A stretch of DNA of 64,000 bases from Caprimulgus europaeus (taxonomy: Eukaryota; Chordata; Aves; Caprimulgiformes; Caprimulgidae), in NCBI GenBank assembly GCA_907165065.1, contig OU015550.1, positions 3,374,001 through 3,438,000 on the forward strand, given 5' to 3'. Below are positions 1-10,390 of the stretch, piece after piece. Each line of letters starts with the position of its first letter. Position 1 is the stretch's first letter. A model generated the notes under the pieces. It searched no databases. It saw only the letters and a list, made by a program, of their open reading frames with translations, and had not been told where the DNA came from. Position numbers and translations under genes: made by a program.

Positions 1-5
1 GGCAG

Positions 6-146
6 GTTTCGACCGCTACTTCTCCAGCAGGACGTTGGACAACAACCGTCGGAACATCTGGTTTGCTGAGTTTTGGGAGGAAAATTTCCACTGCAAGCTG
101 AGCCGGCACGCGCTGAAGAAGGGCAGCAGCATCAAGAAATGCACCA
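6..146 (+). CDS. GRM4: GRM4 internal coding exon, ligand-binding domain (first exon in window)
   Basis: This exon encodes 47 codons of metabotropic glutamate receptor 4, a presynaptic class C G-protein-coupled receptor that senses glutamate and couples to Gi/o. The translation reads [16 protein letters not shown], then [12 protein letters not shown], then KKCT, which is typical of the lower lobe of the Venus-flytrap domain in group III receptors. The two cysteines (in NFHC and KKC) match a pair that forms a disulfide in mGluR1. The exon starts after a CAG acceptor at 3-5 and ends at a GTAAGA donor at 147. Both borders split a codon after its first base, and the length of 141 bp is a multiple of three. 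I chose the start at 6 because this phase matches and the window opens with only five bases of upstream intron. The rest of the extracellular domain lies outside the window. The paralogues GRM7 and GRM8 fit less well, as judged from the gene's C-terminus. Confidence 0.93.
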
Positions 147-633
147 GTAAGAGCTGTGGGGATGCTGTGGGCGAGTGGAGGCTCGTGGGGGTGTGTTGCT
201 GGGTCCCACGGGGTGCACAGGGACATGAAGGTGATGGCAGAGAGCCCAGGGCAGGTGTTGAAAAGTTTCCCTTGTTTTCCTTCTGGCTTTTCAGCTCCAG
301 AGCTGCCAGCCCAGCTCAAGGCAGCTACGTGGCAATTAATGCTCTATGTGTTGTGAGTGTGGAGGTTTCTGGGGGGTTTTGGGGGTTTTTTTGGACTAAG
401 CACCAAAGCCAGGTGGGAATTTGGGGAGGGTTGGAGGAATGATGGCAGCGTGGGGAGCATGGGCAATGCATGTGTGGACACTTGAGCATCAGCAAGGCTT
501 GTAATGGTGGCGGGTTGCTTAAAAGTGGACAGGAACGTTGCACAAAAAATGCTTCTGTGCATCCTGGTGTGCTGTGTGATCCAGGAAGCGTGTGGAGCCT
601 GGATGGTTTGTGTGTGTGTGCACACAAAAGGGC

Positions 634-816
634 ATCATAGAATCCCAGACTGGTTTGGGTTGGGAGGGACCTTAAAGCTCATCCAGTTCCAACCCCCCTG
701 CCAGCAGCAGGGACACCTTCCACTAGACCAGGTTGCTCAAAGCCTCATCCAACCTGGCCGAGAACACTTCCAGGGAAGGGTCATCCACAACTTCTTTGGG
801 CAACCTGTTTGGGGAT
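634..816 (-). mobile_element. CR1 LINE 3'-end fragment
   Basis: The left edge reads ATCATAGAATCCCAGACTGG, the reverse complement of the CR1 3' terminus. It is followed by the characteristic inverted tail text (GGGAGGGACCTTAAAGCTC, then CCAGTTCCAACCCCCCTGCC). The element is therefore a 5'-truncated CR1 on the minus strand within a GRM4 intron. CR1 is the main LINE of bird genomes and has no target preference that would matter here. Confidence 0.88.
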
Positions 817-1910
817 GATCACCCCAGGAGTGATGTTTGCCTGTGTCTCCTTGCAAACTGCTTTGCTGTCGTGCCCCTTTGCTGCTCCAGGCAGGAGAAC
901 ATCCCGGCAGAACCTGATCCCAGGCCCCCTCCTCACCCCACACTGCCCATTTTTATCCATTTCCAGGTAAAAGAGGTTTGTAGGGATTAATGCAGTAAAC
1001 AAGGCAACCAGGGGATCTGTCTTGCTGACAATGCTGCTGCCGAGGTGATGGTTGGAAGCTGAAGTAGGTGACATGTTTACTGAGAGATGGAAGAGATTTA
1101 CTGCCTGCCTGGCACCGGCTGAAGACAGATAACGACGTGACGGCTCGCAGGCTGCGACGTGGCAGGACTTGGGGAGATTTTTGCATCCCCCTCATCTGCT
1201 TGGGAGAGATGTCTGTGGAAGCTCCAGGATGCTGGTGGGCAGATGGACCTGGCTGTGCCTGGAAAATTTTATCATTGAGGGTTTTTTTCACTGCTGAGGG
1301 TGAGAGGATGGTGCTTCTATGTCCTGTCCCTTACAGGCATTCCCCAATGTTCAGCTGATGATTGGGGACAACTCTCTGTCCCTGTAAGTGCTCCCCAGTG
1401 CTGCAGCTTCCCCAGGTAGTCTTGTGGCTAATGCATAGGTGTGAGCTTGACAAGCAGCAAGGGTGTGCAAGAAAACTTGCTGGTGGCCATGGCCTTGGGT
1501 AACTGAGAGCTCCTCATCTTTGCATCAAAACCCCAGCACCAAGAGATGCATGAGCAGGTCCTGCAAACCGCTGATCTCTTCATCTTCATAGTAATGTAGC
1601 GTTTAAACAAGCAATATTTCAAGGCCAAGGTATTAGTGGAGGCAGATGAAACCACGACGTGGCAAATGTCCTAGGAACTGTCTTTAAATTATCTGAATTT
1701 GTCAGCAAATAAATTATCTCCTGAAGGTTTGCTTGGCAGATAAACGGAGAAGGGAAATAACACAAGATGAAGCGAATAACCTGCCTGTGCGGTTCCACGT
1801 GTTCCTGCTTTGCAGGGCTTATGCAAAAACGTCCTGTTTGGGGCTGTTTTCTTGGAGGAATTTTACTGACTGTCCCCATGAACTTCAGGTTTGGGTAGAG
1901 CCCAAAATGT

Positions 1911-1998
1911 CTGGGGTAGTTTAGCCTGGAGAAAAGGAAGCTGAGGGGAGACCTTCTGGCTCTGTCTAACTCCCCAAAAGGAGGATGGAGAGAGGTGG
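1911..1998 (+). mobile_element. CR1 LINE internal fragment
   Basis: The text TTTAGCCTGGAGAAAAGGAA followed by GCTGAGGGGAGACCTTCTGG matches the region of CR1 just after ORF2 in sense orientation. Both ends are missing and the borders are approximate. It is a decayed piece within the first visible GRM4 intron. Confidence 0.75.
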
Positions 1999-3289
1999 GG
2001 GTGGGTGCTTTTATTTGGTTTTCCTTCTTTATTTGTGATTTTTCATACTCTTTTCCCTTTCTGTTTTGCTTCTCTCCGGTCTCTTCTTAATATGGAGCTG
2101 GAGTTTTTTTTTGTGGCACTGGCTGTTTTCCAGCACAGCATGTCCCAGCAAGGCCAGCGGGGAGGATTTGCAGTGCTCCCCTGGTAGCTGAGATGATAAA
2201 AGGCTCCTGTTGACCGAGGCTGGGTCTGAACAGGCAGGAGCATCCCAGCAAAACCTCTGCTCAGCTTTCCTTCAGACCCATCAGCTGCCCAAACGGGCAC
2301 TGCCAGCCTCGCCATGAGGGCAGCTCAAGCAGAGAGGTGTTTCCAGCGAGCATCCCTCATGGAGGGACAGTCCCTTGGTCCTTGGATGAGCTCACCCAAC
2401 CCAAAAAAACACAATAATGGATGCTGGGTGCTACTCCCAGCACCCATGAGATGATTCAGAGGTGACACCGTCCCCCAGCTCTCCGGAGCAGCACTGTGAG
2501 CTATTTTGATTAACTCCTGCTGAAAACCAGCGCTGGCATTGTGATGGGAATTGATGCTAATCCCTCCTCATCCCCCGCCTGAGGAGATAGCTGTGTCCAT
2601 CCTCTGAGGGCTGCCCACAGAGCTTCATCATGCACTTTAAAATTAATTATCAGCCCTGTAGAATGATGCACGACCCTGCTATTATAATCAGCGGGGTCAC
2701 ATCCCTTTTGTGGTCCTCCTCTGCTGCGAGTTTGGTGGAGATTTATTGTCTCCACGTCTTTCTGCTCCATGTTGCCTGCTCTGAGCACCAACCTAATTCT
2801 TGTCTGCAAAAAGCAGCTGGGACCTGGACAAGGTGCCCGACTGCCAGCCCAGGAGATCTCTGCTTATCTACAACGGCTCAGCTTCAGCACCAGAGTCGGC
2901 TTCTCCCACCACGCCGGGCTGGTGCTGCTCACCAGAGGGATGTTTAGGAGGAAAATCCAACTTCCACAGCCTGTGTTATCACAGTGGGTTGTATTTGACT
3001 TGCTGGGATGTGTGTGGGGTTTGGGGTGTCTGCCAGGAAGCTGAGGATCCAGGAAGGGATGAGTCCTGGGTTCTATGTGTCCCCTGGGCTCAGCAGCCTC
3101 TGCAGGACAGTGGGATGATGCCGGGGGTGGCGGTGGGATGTCCCCACAAGCTCAGCTCCCCCGGACAGTCTATTGCACCCTTTTTTTTTTAATGGGTAAT
3201 TATCTTGACAAGATAGAGTGGCTTGTCTGTGCCATGAGAGATGAATGCAGGGAGAAGCCCGAAGCTGAGGGAGAAGATTAATAACCCTT

Positions 3290-3460
3290 GTCAATAACGT
3301 GGAGGAAAGGATAACTTGACGGGCTTCGCATGAGTGATCTCCACGTAGTCCAAAAGCATTTTTATAACTTTGAAGGATGGGTTATAAATTCACGTCCTTG
3401 ATATCATCTTTTCTTGCTGGTCAGTTCATTATCAATTTGCTTTAGTGTCTTGTCAGTGGG
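3290..3460. promoter_or_regulatory. AT-rich block in GRM4 intron, possible conserved noncoding element
   Basis: This stretch is AT-rich, free of recognisable repeats, and set in GC-rich intron. It includes AATAACCC, TTTTATAACTTTG, GGTTATAAATTC and CATTATCAATTTG. A similar block lies at about 3940-4060 (TGTAATTAACAACC, GATTAACATG). Such islands are often conserved elements, but conservation cannot be seen from one sequence, so the call is weak. Confidence 0.25.
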
Positions 3461-4473
3461 ATGTTTCGTTCTCCATCCCGGTGCAGGGACCTCTGAGCGT
3501 GTGGCTCTCGGGGACGTCCCTGCTCAGTGGTAATCTGCTCCATATCCAGCACCAGCTTCATCCCACCTTCCCACAGCAAGGAGGGAGGTGATCAACAGCT
3601 GCAGCTTGTTCGTGCCTTTCTGTCCCTGTCTGCACAGCCTCTGTGTCCTGGTCCCCTGCAGTCGCCCTAAATCCTCCCCTGGCATCCGCGAGCATCCGTG
3701 CACGGTGAAGCCAGAATTAATTTTGGACACCCTTGGATGGCTTTCTAGGATTCCTCTGCCTCTCTGGATGATGGAGGCTGTTCCTTTGGCTCCCTGAGGA
3801 ACCCTCCATCCCTTTGGCTCTTGCTGAAGGAGCTGTGGCCTGGCGGGATGCCCGGCCGTGCCACAGAGGCAGTGGCGGAGGTGCAGAGGCTGTGGCTCTC
3901 TGATGTGGCGTTGCCCCATGGGAGATGCTTTCTTAGCTGTAATTAACAACCTGCTACATTAATCGGTGTCTTTTGCTAAATGATTAACATGTTTCTAGTC
4001 CCATTAAGGGCGGTTATGACAGGAGAGGCAGGCAGCTGTCGCTGGTAATTACCAGATCCTTGCAGGATCCTGCAAACCGGGATGGCTGGGGAGGTTGCAA
4101 AGGGCTGTGGGGTCAGCGGGGTGGGAGGGTGACACGGGGTGACGAGGGGAGCAGGGTGACAGGAGGCTTTGGGAATGAGATGGAGGACATGCAGCCAGTG
4201 GTGGATGCTGCCTGGGCAGTCCCTTGATGCTGCTGATAGAGATTGAGCTGGTGAGAGGTCCTGGCAAGATGAAGGGGGTCAGCCCATGGGGTGGAGGATC
4301 GATCACAGCCCAGTCTGTGTCCCATTGGGAGACCTGGGAGTACGGGGATGTCCCGTGGCACAGGGACATGATATCCCAAGAACTCTTGGAAGCACAGCTG
4401 GGTGCCAGCACCTGCATTTTCAGAACTACATGACAGGGAGGTTGGTTGGGTATTTTCGCAGTGAAAAATGCCA

Positions 4474-4639
4474 CAAAGATGCTGAGGGGCCTGGAGCATC
4501 TCCCATGTGAGGAGAGGCTGAGAGAGCTGGGGCTGTTCAACCTGGAGAAGAGCAGCCTGAGAGGGGATCTGATCAATGTCTATAAATACCTGAAATGTGG
4601 GAGGCAAGTGGATGGGGCCGGGCTCTTCTTGGTGGTGCT
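4474..4639 (+). mobile_element. CR1 LINE fragment immediately upstream of a GRM4 exon
   Basis: The text AGGAGAGGCTGAGAGAGCTG followed by GGGCTGTTCAACCTGGAGAA is standard CR1 sequence in sense orientation. It continues through a GATCAATGTCTATAAATACC segment and then stops near 4639. The next exon's acceptor AG is at 4663-4664, so the repeat ends only about 25 bp before the exon and must lie in or next to the branch-point region. A related copy occurs at 56854-57213. Confidence 0.87.
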
Positions 4640-4664
4640 TTACCCGCTTTACGTGTATCCACAG

Positions 4665-4865
4665 ACCGAGAGCGGATCGGCCAGGACTCCTCGTACGAGC
4701 AGGAGGGCAAGGTTCAGTTTGTCATCGACGCCGTCTACGCCATGGGACACGCTCTGCACAACATGCACAAGAACCTCTGCCCTGGCAAGGTGGGGTTGTG
4801 CCCCAGGATGGACCCGGTGGATGGTGTCGAGCTGCTCAAGTACATCCGTAACGTCAACTTCTCAG
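4665..4865 (+). CDS. GRM4: GRM4 internal coding exon, glutamate-binding lobe
   Basis: This 201-bp exon finishes the codon split in the previous exon and then encodes [18 protein letters not shown] and onward to IRNVNFSG. The lysine codon at 4709-4711 (in QEGK) aligns with the lysine that binds the distal carboxylate of glutamate in group III receptors, so the ligand pocket appears intact here. The cysteines in [11 protein letters not shown] match a known disulfide pair of the family. The sequence NFS is a potential N-glycosylation site. The acceptor is CCACAG, and the donor CAG/GTCTGT at 4866 is weaker than the other donors of this gene. Phase is one base carried in and one carried out. A CR1 fragment abuts the upstream side. 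Confidence 0.95.
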
Positions 4866-5621
4866 GTCTGTCCGTCCCTGGGGCGGTGGGGAGGAACAGC
4901 CCTGTGGGGCTGGGTGTCTCAGGGTGTCCCTCATTATGGGTCACACATCAGCACCCACAATTTATTCGTGTTCCTGTTAGGCACCCACCACACTGCAAAT
5001 GCTGGGTGCAAAGATGAGGTGGTTTTGCAGCAGATCAGCAGATGAGGAGGTCTGAGCTTCCACATCTCCTTGTCTGACTTCCAGTCTCCTCTGGAAATGC
5101 ATCTTTTCCTCTGCTCTATCTCCTTAATAAACATTTTCTGTCTTGTCCTCCTTATTACTTCTATTTATCTCCACTCTGTGATCTCCTCTGCAGTGTCTCT
5201 TTTATTTATTTTTCCCTCTTGCTTGATTTTTCTCTTCCTTCCTTTCATTAGCGTTTCTCTGCACAGTTCACTTGATTTAACTTTAAAACTGCTTTCCCCC
5301 CCTCTTTTCTTAAAAGCAGTAAACCAGCTGGTGTAACATCACCCAGTGCCTGGCATCACCCACAGAGCTCTGGCTCCTGGTGGGGTTGGTAGGTCAATAC
5401 TAGAAGGTCCCAGCTTGGGTTTGGGGTTGGTTTTCTTTTTTCCAATTACTCCCTCCACCCTGTGCCCTCTCTGGCATCGCCCTGGCACCTTGCAGCACTC
5501 CCAGCAGTGAGAAACCCCACGCCAAGGGGGAAGCACCAAACCAGAGCTCCCTTCGACACCATCACCCAGGGCACCCTGTGCTGCTGGGTGCTGTGGGTGC
5601 TGAGCCCTCCTTCTCTTGCAG
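4866..5621 (+). other. GRM4: GRM4 intron (756 bp)
   Basis: A short intron from GTCTGT to TTGCAG. Its middle (about 5060-5330) is pyrimidine-rich, with many CT and TTT runs. I see no repeat family or exon in it. Confidence 0.88.
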
Positions 5622-5758
5622 GCATTGCTGGGACTCCTGTGACGTTCAATGAGAACGGAGACGCGCCGGGGCGTTATGACATCTACCAGTACCAGATCAG
5701 GAACTCCACCCCTGAGTACAAAGTCATTGGGCAATGGACTGACCACCTCCACCTGAAA
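5622..5758 (+). CDS. GRM4: GRM4 internal coding exon, end of flytrap domain
   Basis: This exon encodes 45 complete codons after completing a split glycine. It reads [19 protein letters not shown], then [19 protein letters not shown], then TDHLHLK. This is the last strand region of the Venus-flytrap domain before the linker to the cysteine-rich domain. NST is a potential N-glycosylation site. The acceptor is CTTGCAG at 5615-5621 and the donor is GTAAGG at 5759, so the exon ends on a complete codon. This phase agrees with the next exon, which opens on a complete valine codon. A GT ten bases further on would break the phase, so 5758 is the supported end. Confidence 0.93.
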
Positions 5759-6333
5759 GTAAGGTTGGGGGCTGGCTGGTGTCTGTGGCGTGGCCATGCA
5801 TGGTCTGTGTCAAGGGGAAGGTCCTGCAGATTTCTCCTGCACCCATCGAGGCCACGTAGGGTGCAGCAAACCCAGCTGGGAGCCAGGGAGCCCATGGTGC
5901 AAAGTTAGGCAGCCAAGCTTGGGGGGGGATCTGAGGGGATGGTCCCCCCTGAGTAGACACTTGTGGTTCAGCCATGGTGACCCACCATCAGTGTGTGTGA
6001 CCATATCCCATGGGCTCTGGGCATCTGACTTTGCAGCTCTGACCAGGGAAGGAGAAGCCAGAAGAGAGCAGAAGGGGTTTTCCCAGGGAAGGTGGGACTT
6101 TGTTTGGGGTTTTTGGTGTTGAATCTTCCCAAAAGGCCAATGGAGAGCTTCACCACCTCCCTGTCCCCATGCTGGATAGGGCTGGGTCCTTCATGGGATG
6201 TACCAATGGGGTGAGGGGCCAGATCTGGGCAAAACTGCCATGAGCAGAGGCAGAGCATCTCCCCATGCCCCAGGGATGCTTGAGAGATCCCCAGCTCAAG
6301 CATCAGTGGGGCTGGTGCCATCTCACCCCACAG
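5759..6333 (+). other. GRM4: GRM4 intron (575 bp)
   Basis: This intron runs from GTAAGG to CCACAG. It is GC-rich with no recognised repeat. Open frames that run through it into the next exon are read-through of the exon's frame. Confidence 0.88.
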
Positions 6334-7269
6334 GTGGAGAACATGCTGTGGCCAGGAGGTGGGAGCCAGCTCCCCAGCTCCATCTGCAGCCTGCCCTGCA
6401 AGCCAGGCGAGAGGAAGAAGCTGGTGAAGGGCATTCCCTGCTGCTGGCACTGCGAGCGCTGCGACGGGTACCAGTACCAGCTGGATGAGTTCCACTGCAA
6501 GCGGTGCCACTTCAACGAGCGACCCAACGAGAACCACACCAGCTGCACCCCCATCCCCATCATCAAGCTGGAGTGGAGCTCACCCTGGGCTGTGGTACCT
6601 GTCTTCATCGCCATCGTGGGCATCATCGCCACCCTCTTCGTGGTGATCACCTTTGTGCGCTACAACGATACGCCCATCGTCAAGGCGTCGGGGCGGGAGC
6701 TGAGCTATGTCCTGCTGACGGGCATCTTCCTCTGCTATGCCACCACCTTCCTCATGATCGCTGAGCCTGACTTGAGCACGTGTTCCTTGCGACGCATCTT
6801 CCTTGGGCTCGGCATGAGCATCAGCTATGCCGCCCTGCTCACCAAGACCAACCGCATCTACCGCATCTTTGAGCAGGGCAAGAAGTCGGTGAGCGCCCCT
6901 CGGTTCATCAGCCCCGCTTCCCAGCTGGTCATCACCTTCAGCCTCATCTCTCTGCAGCTTGTGGGCGTCTGCATCTGGTTCATCGTGGACCCGTCTCACT
7001 CTGTTATTGACTACGAGGACCAGCGGACTACAAACCCCCACTTTGCCCGGGGCATCCTCAAATGTGACATTTCGGACCTGTCCCTCATCTGTTTGCTTGG
7101 GTACAGCATGCTTCTCATGGTCACCTGCACTGTGTATGCGATTAAGACCCGCGGGGTCCCGGAGACCTTTAACGAAGCCAAACCCATCGGGTTCACCATG
7201 TACACTACCTGCATTGTGTGGTTGGCCTTCATCCCCATATTTTTTGGGACGTCGCAGTCGGCGGAAAAG
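6334..7269 (+). CDS. GRM4: GRM4 large exon: cysteine-rich domain and transmembrane helices 1-6
   Basis: This 936-bp exon encodes exactly 312 residues. Residues 18-71 form the cysteine-rich domain with nine cysteines (18, 22, 36, 37, 40, 43, 55, 58, 71), the number expected for the family; NHT at 68-70 is a glycosylation sequon. Six membrane segments follow at about residues 85-110, 123-142, 150-179, 198-218, 246-270 and 283-304. The short first cytoplasmic loop ([20 protein letters not shown]) and the third loop ([20 protein letters not shown]) are near invariant in mGluRs and matter for G-protein coupling. The cysteine at 150 (top of helix 3) and the one at 244 (second extracellular loop, ILKCDIS) are placed to form the conserved disulfide. 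The exon has a CACAG acceptor and a GTAAGA donor, with phase 0 at both ends. An unusual stretch lies in the cysteine-rich domain at residues 53-63 ([11 protein letters not shown]). Confidence 0.97.
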
Positions 7270-7758
7270 GTAAGAGAGGAGGGGAGAAGTCTGGCTGGTG
7301 ACCCTGTGGGCTGCAAGGAAGGGGGCTGAGGGAAGCTGACATGTCCTAAGAAAGGAAGGATGCTTCTCTGCGGTCCTGCCAGCTTGGGAATTGTGGTGGG
7401 AAGTGTTGGTTTGTGAACCTCTTGCTTTATGGGGGAGCAGAGACCGCTGCCTCCAACCCCATTTTCCTTTTCCCATTTTTTGTGGTTTGTCTCATTCTTC
7501 CCTTCCTGGATTTCCTGTTTCATTTCCTCCCTCTCCTCTGGTTTTCTGTGTCCCCTTGGCCCTGTTGTCCCTCTCTGGACAGGGTAGCCATGGGTAGCCT
7601 GTGCTGCTGTGTGGGCTGGGAGAGGACAAGTCCCCAGGGCAGATCGAGTGTCACCAGCACCATTTCTGCATGGAAAAGGGACCAAGTGCTGCCCAGCTGG
7701 CTCCTTTTCCCAGTGCTGACTCAGTGGTGGAGGCTGGAGAGACAGACCTGCTCCCCAA

Positions 7759-8039
7759 AATTCATATAATTGCTTTGGTTGGAAAAGACCTTTAAGATCG
7801 TCAAGTCTCACTGTAAACTTAACACTGCCCAGCCCACCACTGAACCACATCCCTCAGCACCACATCTACATGGCTTTAAGTATCTCCAGGGATGGTGACT
7901 CCACCACCTCTCTGGGCAGCCTGTTCCACTACTTGACAACCCTTTTGGTGAAGAATTTTTTCCTCAGATCCAATCTAAACCTCCCCCAGCACAACTTTCT
8001 TCTTGTCCTATTGCTTCCCAAGAGCTGGAAGTAGGAGAG
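7759..8039 (-). mobile_element. CR1 LINE 3'-end fragment
   Basis: The inverted CR1 tail is readable as GGTTGGAAAAGACCTTTAAG, CCACATCTACATGGCTTTAA and GATGGTGACTCCACCACCTC, then CCAATCTAAACCTCCCCCAG. The terminal CATAGAAT octamer is decayed to TCATATAAT. The right border is approximate. Confidence 0.88.
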
Positions 8040-8939
8040 AGCAGGGGCAAAGGAGAGGGAGCTGAACAACCCCTCAGCATGTCCCCTCCCTCACCAAGGT
8101 GTGTGGCAGCTTCTGGCTTCTCACTTGATTAATGTTTTGCTGTAATTTTAATTAACACCTACGTGTTTGGCAATACGGCACCGGCAACAAAGTGCTCGGC
8201 TGAGCTGCAGCAGGCAGGGTGGCACAGAGGGGCTGGGGGACCGAGTGTCCCCTGGGACTCCAAACTCAACTTTGCAGGCAGTGGAGACCAGGCCAGCTCA
8301 GATCATAATCCCTGAGGTGGATTTGTGCCATGAAACAACCTGCCTGTCTGCTCTCCTCCTCATCCTTGACCCCCTGGGCTTGGCATGGAGGGTGGTCCTC
8401 ATGCTGGTACCCATGGGAGCGAGCAGCCTGGGTGAAGCTCTGAGCTCAAGCAAGAGGGAGTGAGAACAAAGAAGAAAAAAATAAATCTCATGAATGAGAC
8501 CAAAATCCCCTTTGCCTGCCAGCCAAAACAAGAATCTCGTTTATGTTAAACGCGAGCAGCTCACGCCTGCCAGCCCGGAGCTGCCTGTGACAAATAAAAC
8601 TCAGTGCTGCTGTTCCCTGGAGTTCCCCAGGGTGACCCACTGCCTGGTTTCCCTCCCTGGACCCATCACAACTGGGATAATTTCCCCTGAGTGTGTCCCC
8701 CGTGATCCTGAGCTGCTGAAGCCATGGCTTTTGGAAACACTTATTGCAAAAGTGTTCTCCTGGAAAGACCAGAAGATCTTTTGCTGTGAACACCAGAGTT
8801 TCACACATGTCCTGGAGACCTGGTGCTGCTCAGAGCACCAAACCCTGGAGCTTGAGGAGGCCGGGTCTGCACAGGCACCTTTAACCTTGGCTCAACCAAA
8901 AAGTCTCTCCCAAGCCAGCCCATGCTGGCTGGAATTGTG

Positions 8940-9310
8940 AAGGAGAATTAAAGGAAATAAATGGAGCCTTTTGCAACATTTCCATTTTGATGAGATGGCA
9001 GGGGAGATACTAACAAGAAAGCAGGTTTTTTTTAAAGAAATTATTGCAAAACAAAAGCTCCCTTAAAGCCTCTTTAATGTGCTCGGCATAGTGTGGGTAA
9101 TAAAGATGGAAATGATAATGATTGTAGATTATGCGCAAGGTTGCTCACCTCTTCACTGCAGCTTGTCACGGGATAATTTAGGGCTGCCGAAAGCTGGCTG
9201 TCAAGCAGCAATTCCACAATAGGCTCTGCCTCACTTTGGGGGCTTGTAATGTTCAGGGCTTCTCTGTTATTAGGCTGCTAACAAGCTGATTAGAGGCGAG
9301 AAAAGTGATG
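8940..9310. promoter_or_regulatory. AT-rich intronic block, possible conserved noncoding element
   Basis: This repeat-free stretch includes AATTATTGCAAAAC, GGTAATAAAGATGG, GATAATGATTGTAGATTATG and CTGATTAGAGGCG. These give several homeodomain-like and C/EBP-like sites between two CR1-bearing areas. It could be an intronic enhancer of GRM4, but conservation data would be needed. Confidence 0.25.
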
Positions 9311-9599
9311 TTCCCAACTCCCCTTGGACGCAGCTCTCTTCCTCAAAGCTGGTTGCTGCCGTGGTGTCTGCTGAGCAATCCCAGGAGGGGTTTGTGGTTT
9401 TTTGGTTGCTGTGGGATGTGAGCTCGGAGTGTCTCCAGGAATCAGGTGCTCAGTATTGGCTTGATGCTTTAGCTTCCAGTTTGCAGTCTTGGGGAGAAAA
9501 AGGTCAAAAAGGTGTCGTTACTGTGCAGCCTGCACAGAGGATCTGGCTCTGAGCACGTCCTTGGGGTGAAAACTGGAGATATTGGCGTTGGCATCACTC

Positions 9600-9752
9600 T
9601 GCGGTGATGGCTTTTCAAATACCATGGAGAGTGGCTTGGCAACTGCATCAGCCAATTCCCTCAGGACTCTGGGATGCATCCCATCAGGCCCCATTCAAGT
9701 TCCTCAGATGGTCATGAACCTGATCTCTTACGATGTGGGAGGATTTTGCTCA
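9600..9752 (-). mobile_element. CR1 LINE ORF2 (reverse transcriptase region) fragment, inverted
   Basis: Read on the minus strand, this segment carries CR1 ORF2 text such as GGGCCTGATGGGATGCATCC, then AGTCCTGAGGGAATTGGCTG and GCCAAGCCACTCTCCATGGT. It is a short, decayed piece of the reverse-transcriptase coding part. It lies directly against a CR1 3' end in the opposite orientation. Confidence 0.72.
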
Positions 9753-9755
9753 CTG

Positions 9756-9822
9756 CAGGGAGGTTGGACTAGATGATCTTGAAAGATCTCTTCTAGCCCA
9801 AACCAGTCTGTGATTCTATGGT
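9756..9822 (+). mobile_element. CR1 LINE 3' terminus
   Basis: The text GGAGGTTGGACTAGATGATC, then CTTGAAAGATCTCTTCTAGC, then CTGTGATTCTATGG is the CR1 3' end in sense orientation, finishing with the terminal GATTCTATG repeat unit. Only the last 67 bp or so are present. Confidence 0.87.
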
Positions 9823-10129
9823 GCTGCCCATGGTGCTTGGCAGGGCATCCCCAGGCTGATGTGGGGAGGAATCCCCTCATTTTCTCCCCATTGCTGCTGG
9901 GACCAAGACCCCACTGGGCTCCATGGAAAGTCAGCACACCTGGGAAAAGAAAAGCCAGGAGCATCATCCAGGCTGTTGCTCTCCCCATAGAGCATGGCTG
10001 GAGTTTCACTCAAGTCCTGAGGATGCCATGGAGCAGACCCACAGCTCCAAACACCATCTGGCAACTCTACCTTGACCCCACCTGAGCCTGTGGCCAAGGC
10101 TGCTTCATGGGCTGGAGGAGCTGGCTAAA

Positions 10130-10390
10130 AAATCTCCATTTTTATTTTATTTTCTTTTACTTCGTGCCTACAACTTTGCATGGAGGTGGCATCTTATTAT
10201 AACAAGTCCCCCAAGCCTTTTCTCAAAAGAACCTCTTATCCCCGCCGATCCCAGCGGATTACAGAAATAGCAATAACAGAGGATCTAAAGAAAGAGACAA
10301 TTTCCTGCGCTGATAAGGCGGCAGCTGAACAGCGGTGTCATTGTCTGCTGCTCTGTTTATCACATTTGCTTTCAGCAAGGGAAAAGAGGG
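10130..10390. promoter_or_regulatory. Possible intronic enhancer with paired GATA motifs
   Basis: TGATAAG at 10311-10317 is followed eight... bases later by a CAGCTG E-box at 10322-10327, and an inverted GATA site (TTATCA) lies at 10357-10362. ACAAT and CATTGT, which are SOX-like, lie on either side. GATA and E-box pairs are a known enhancer grammar, but short motifs recur by chance. The spacing between the first GATA site and the E-box is four bases. Confidence 0.22.

Larger units (their letters stand above)
147..4664 (+). other. GRM4: GRM4 intron (4.5 kb) between the two ligand-binding exons
   Basis: The intron opens with GTAAGA and closes with a pyrimidine-rich stretch and CAG at 4662-4664. 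It contains three CR1 fragments (634-816, 1911-1998 and 4474-4639) and two AT-rich blocks that may be regulatory (about 3290-3460 and 3940-4060). No further coding exon is evident: the open frames here have no recognisable protein similarity and no sensible splice borders. Confidence 0.85.

Noticed and set aside
3606..3630. FVPF-like translation that recalled the start of motilin, a gene near GRM4 in mammals
   Set aside because: The following residues do not match motilin, and the site lies inside a GRM4 intron on the same strand.
4446..5045. 199-codon open frame overlapping the second GRM4 exon
   Set aside because: It joins CR1 sequence to the exon in the wrong frame.
6580..7476. 298-codon open frame on the minus strand across the large GRM4 exon
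   Set aside because: It is the antisense shadow of a strongly conserved coding exon and has no homology of its own.
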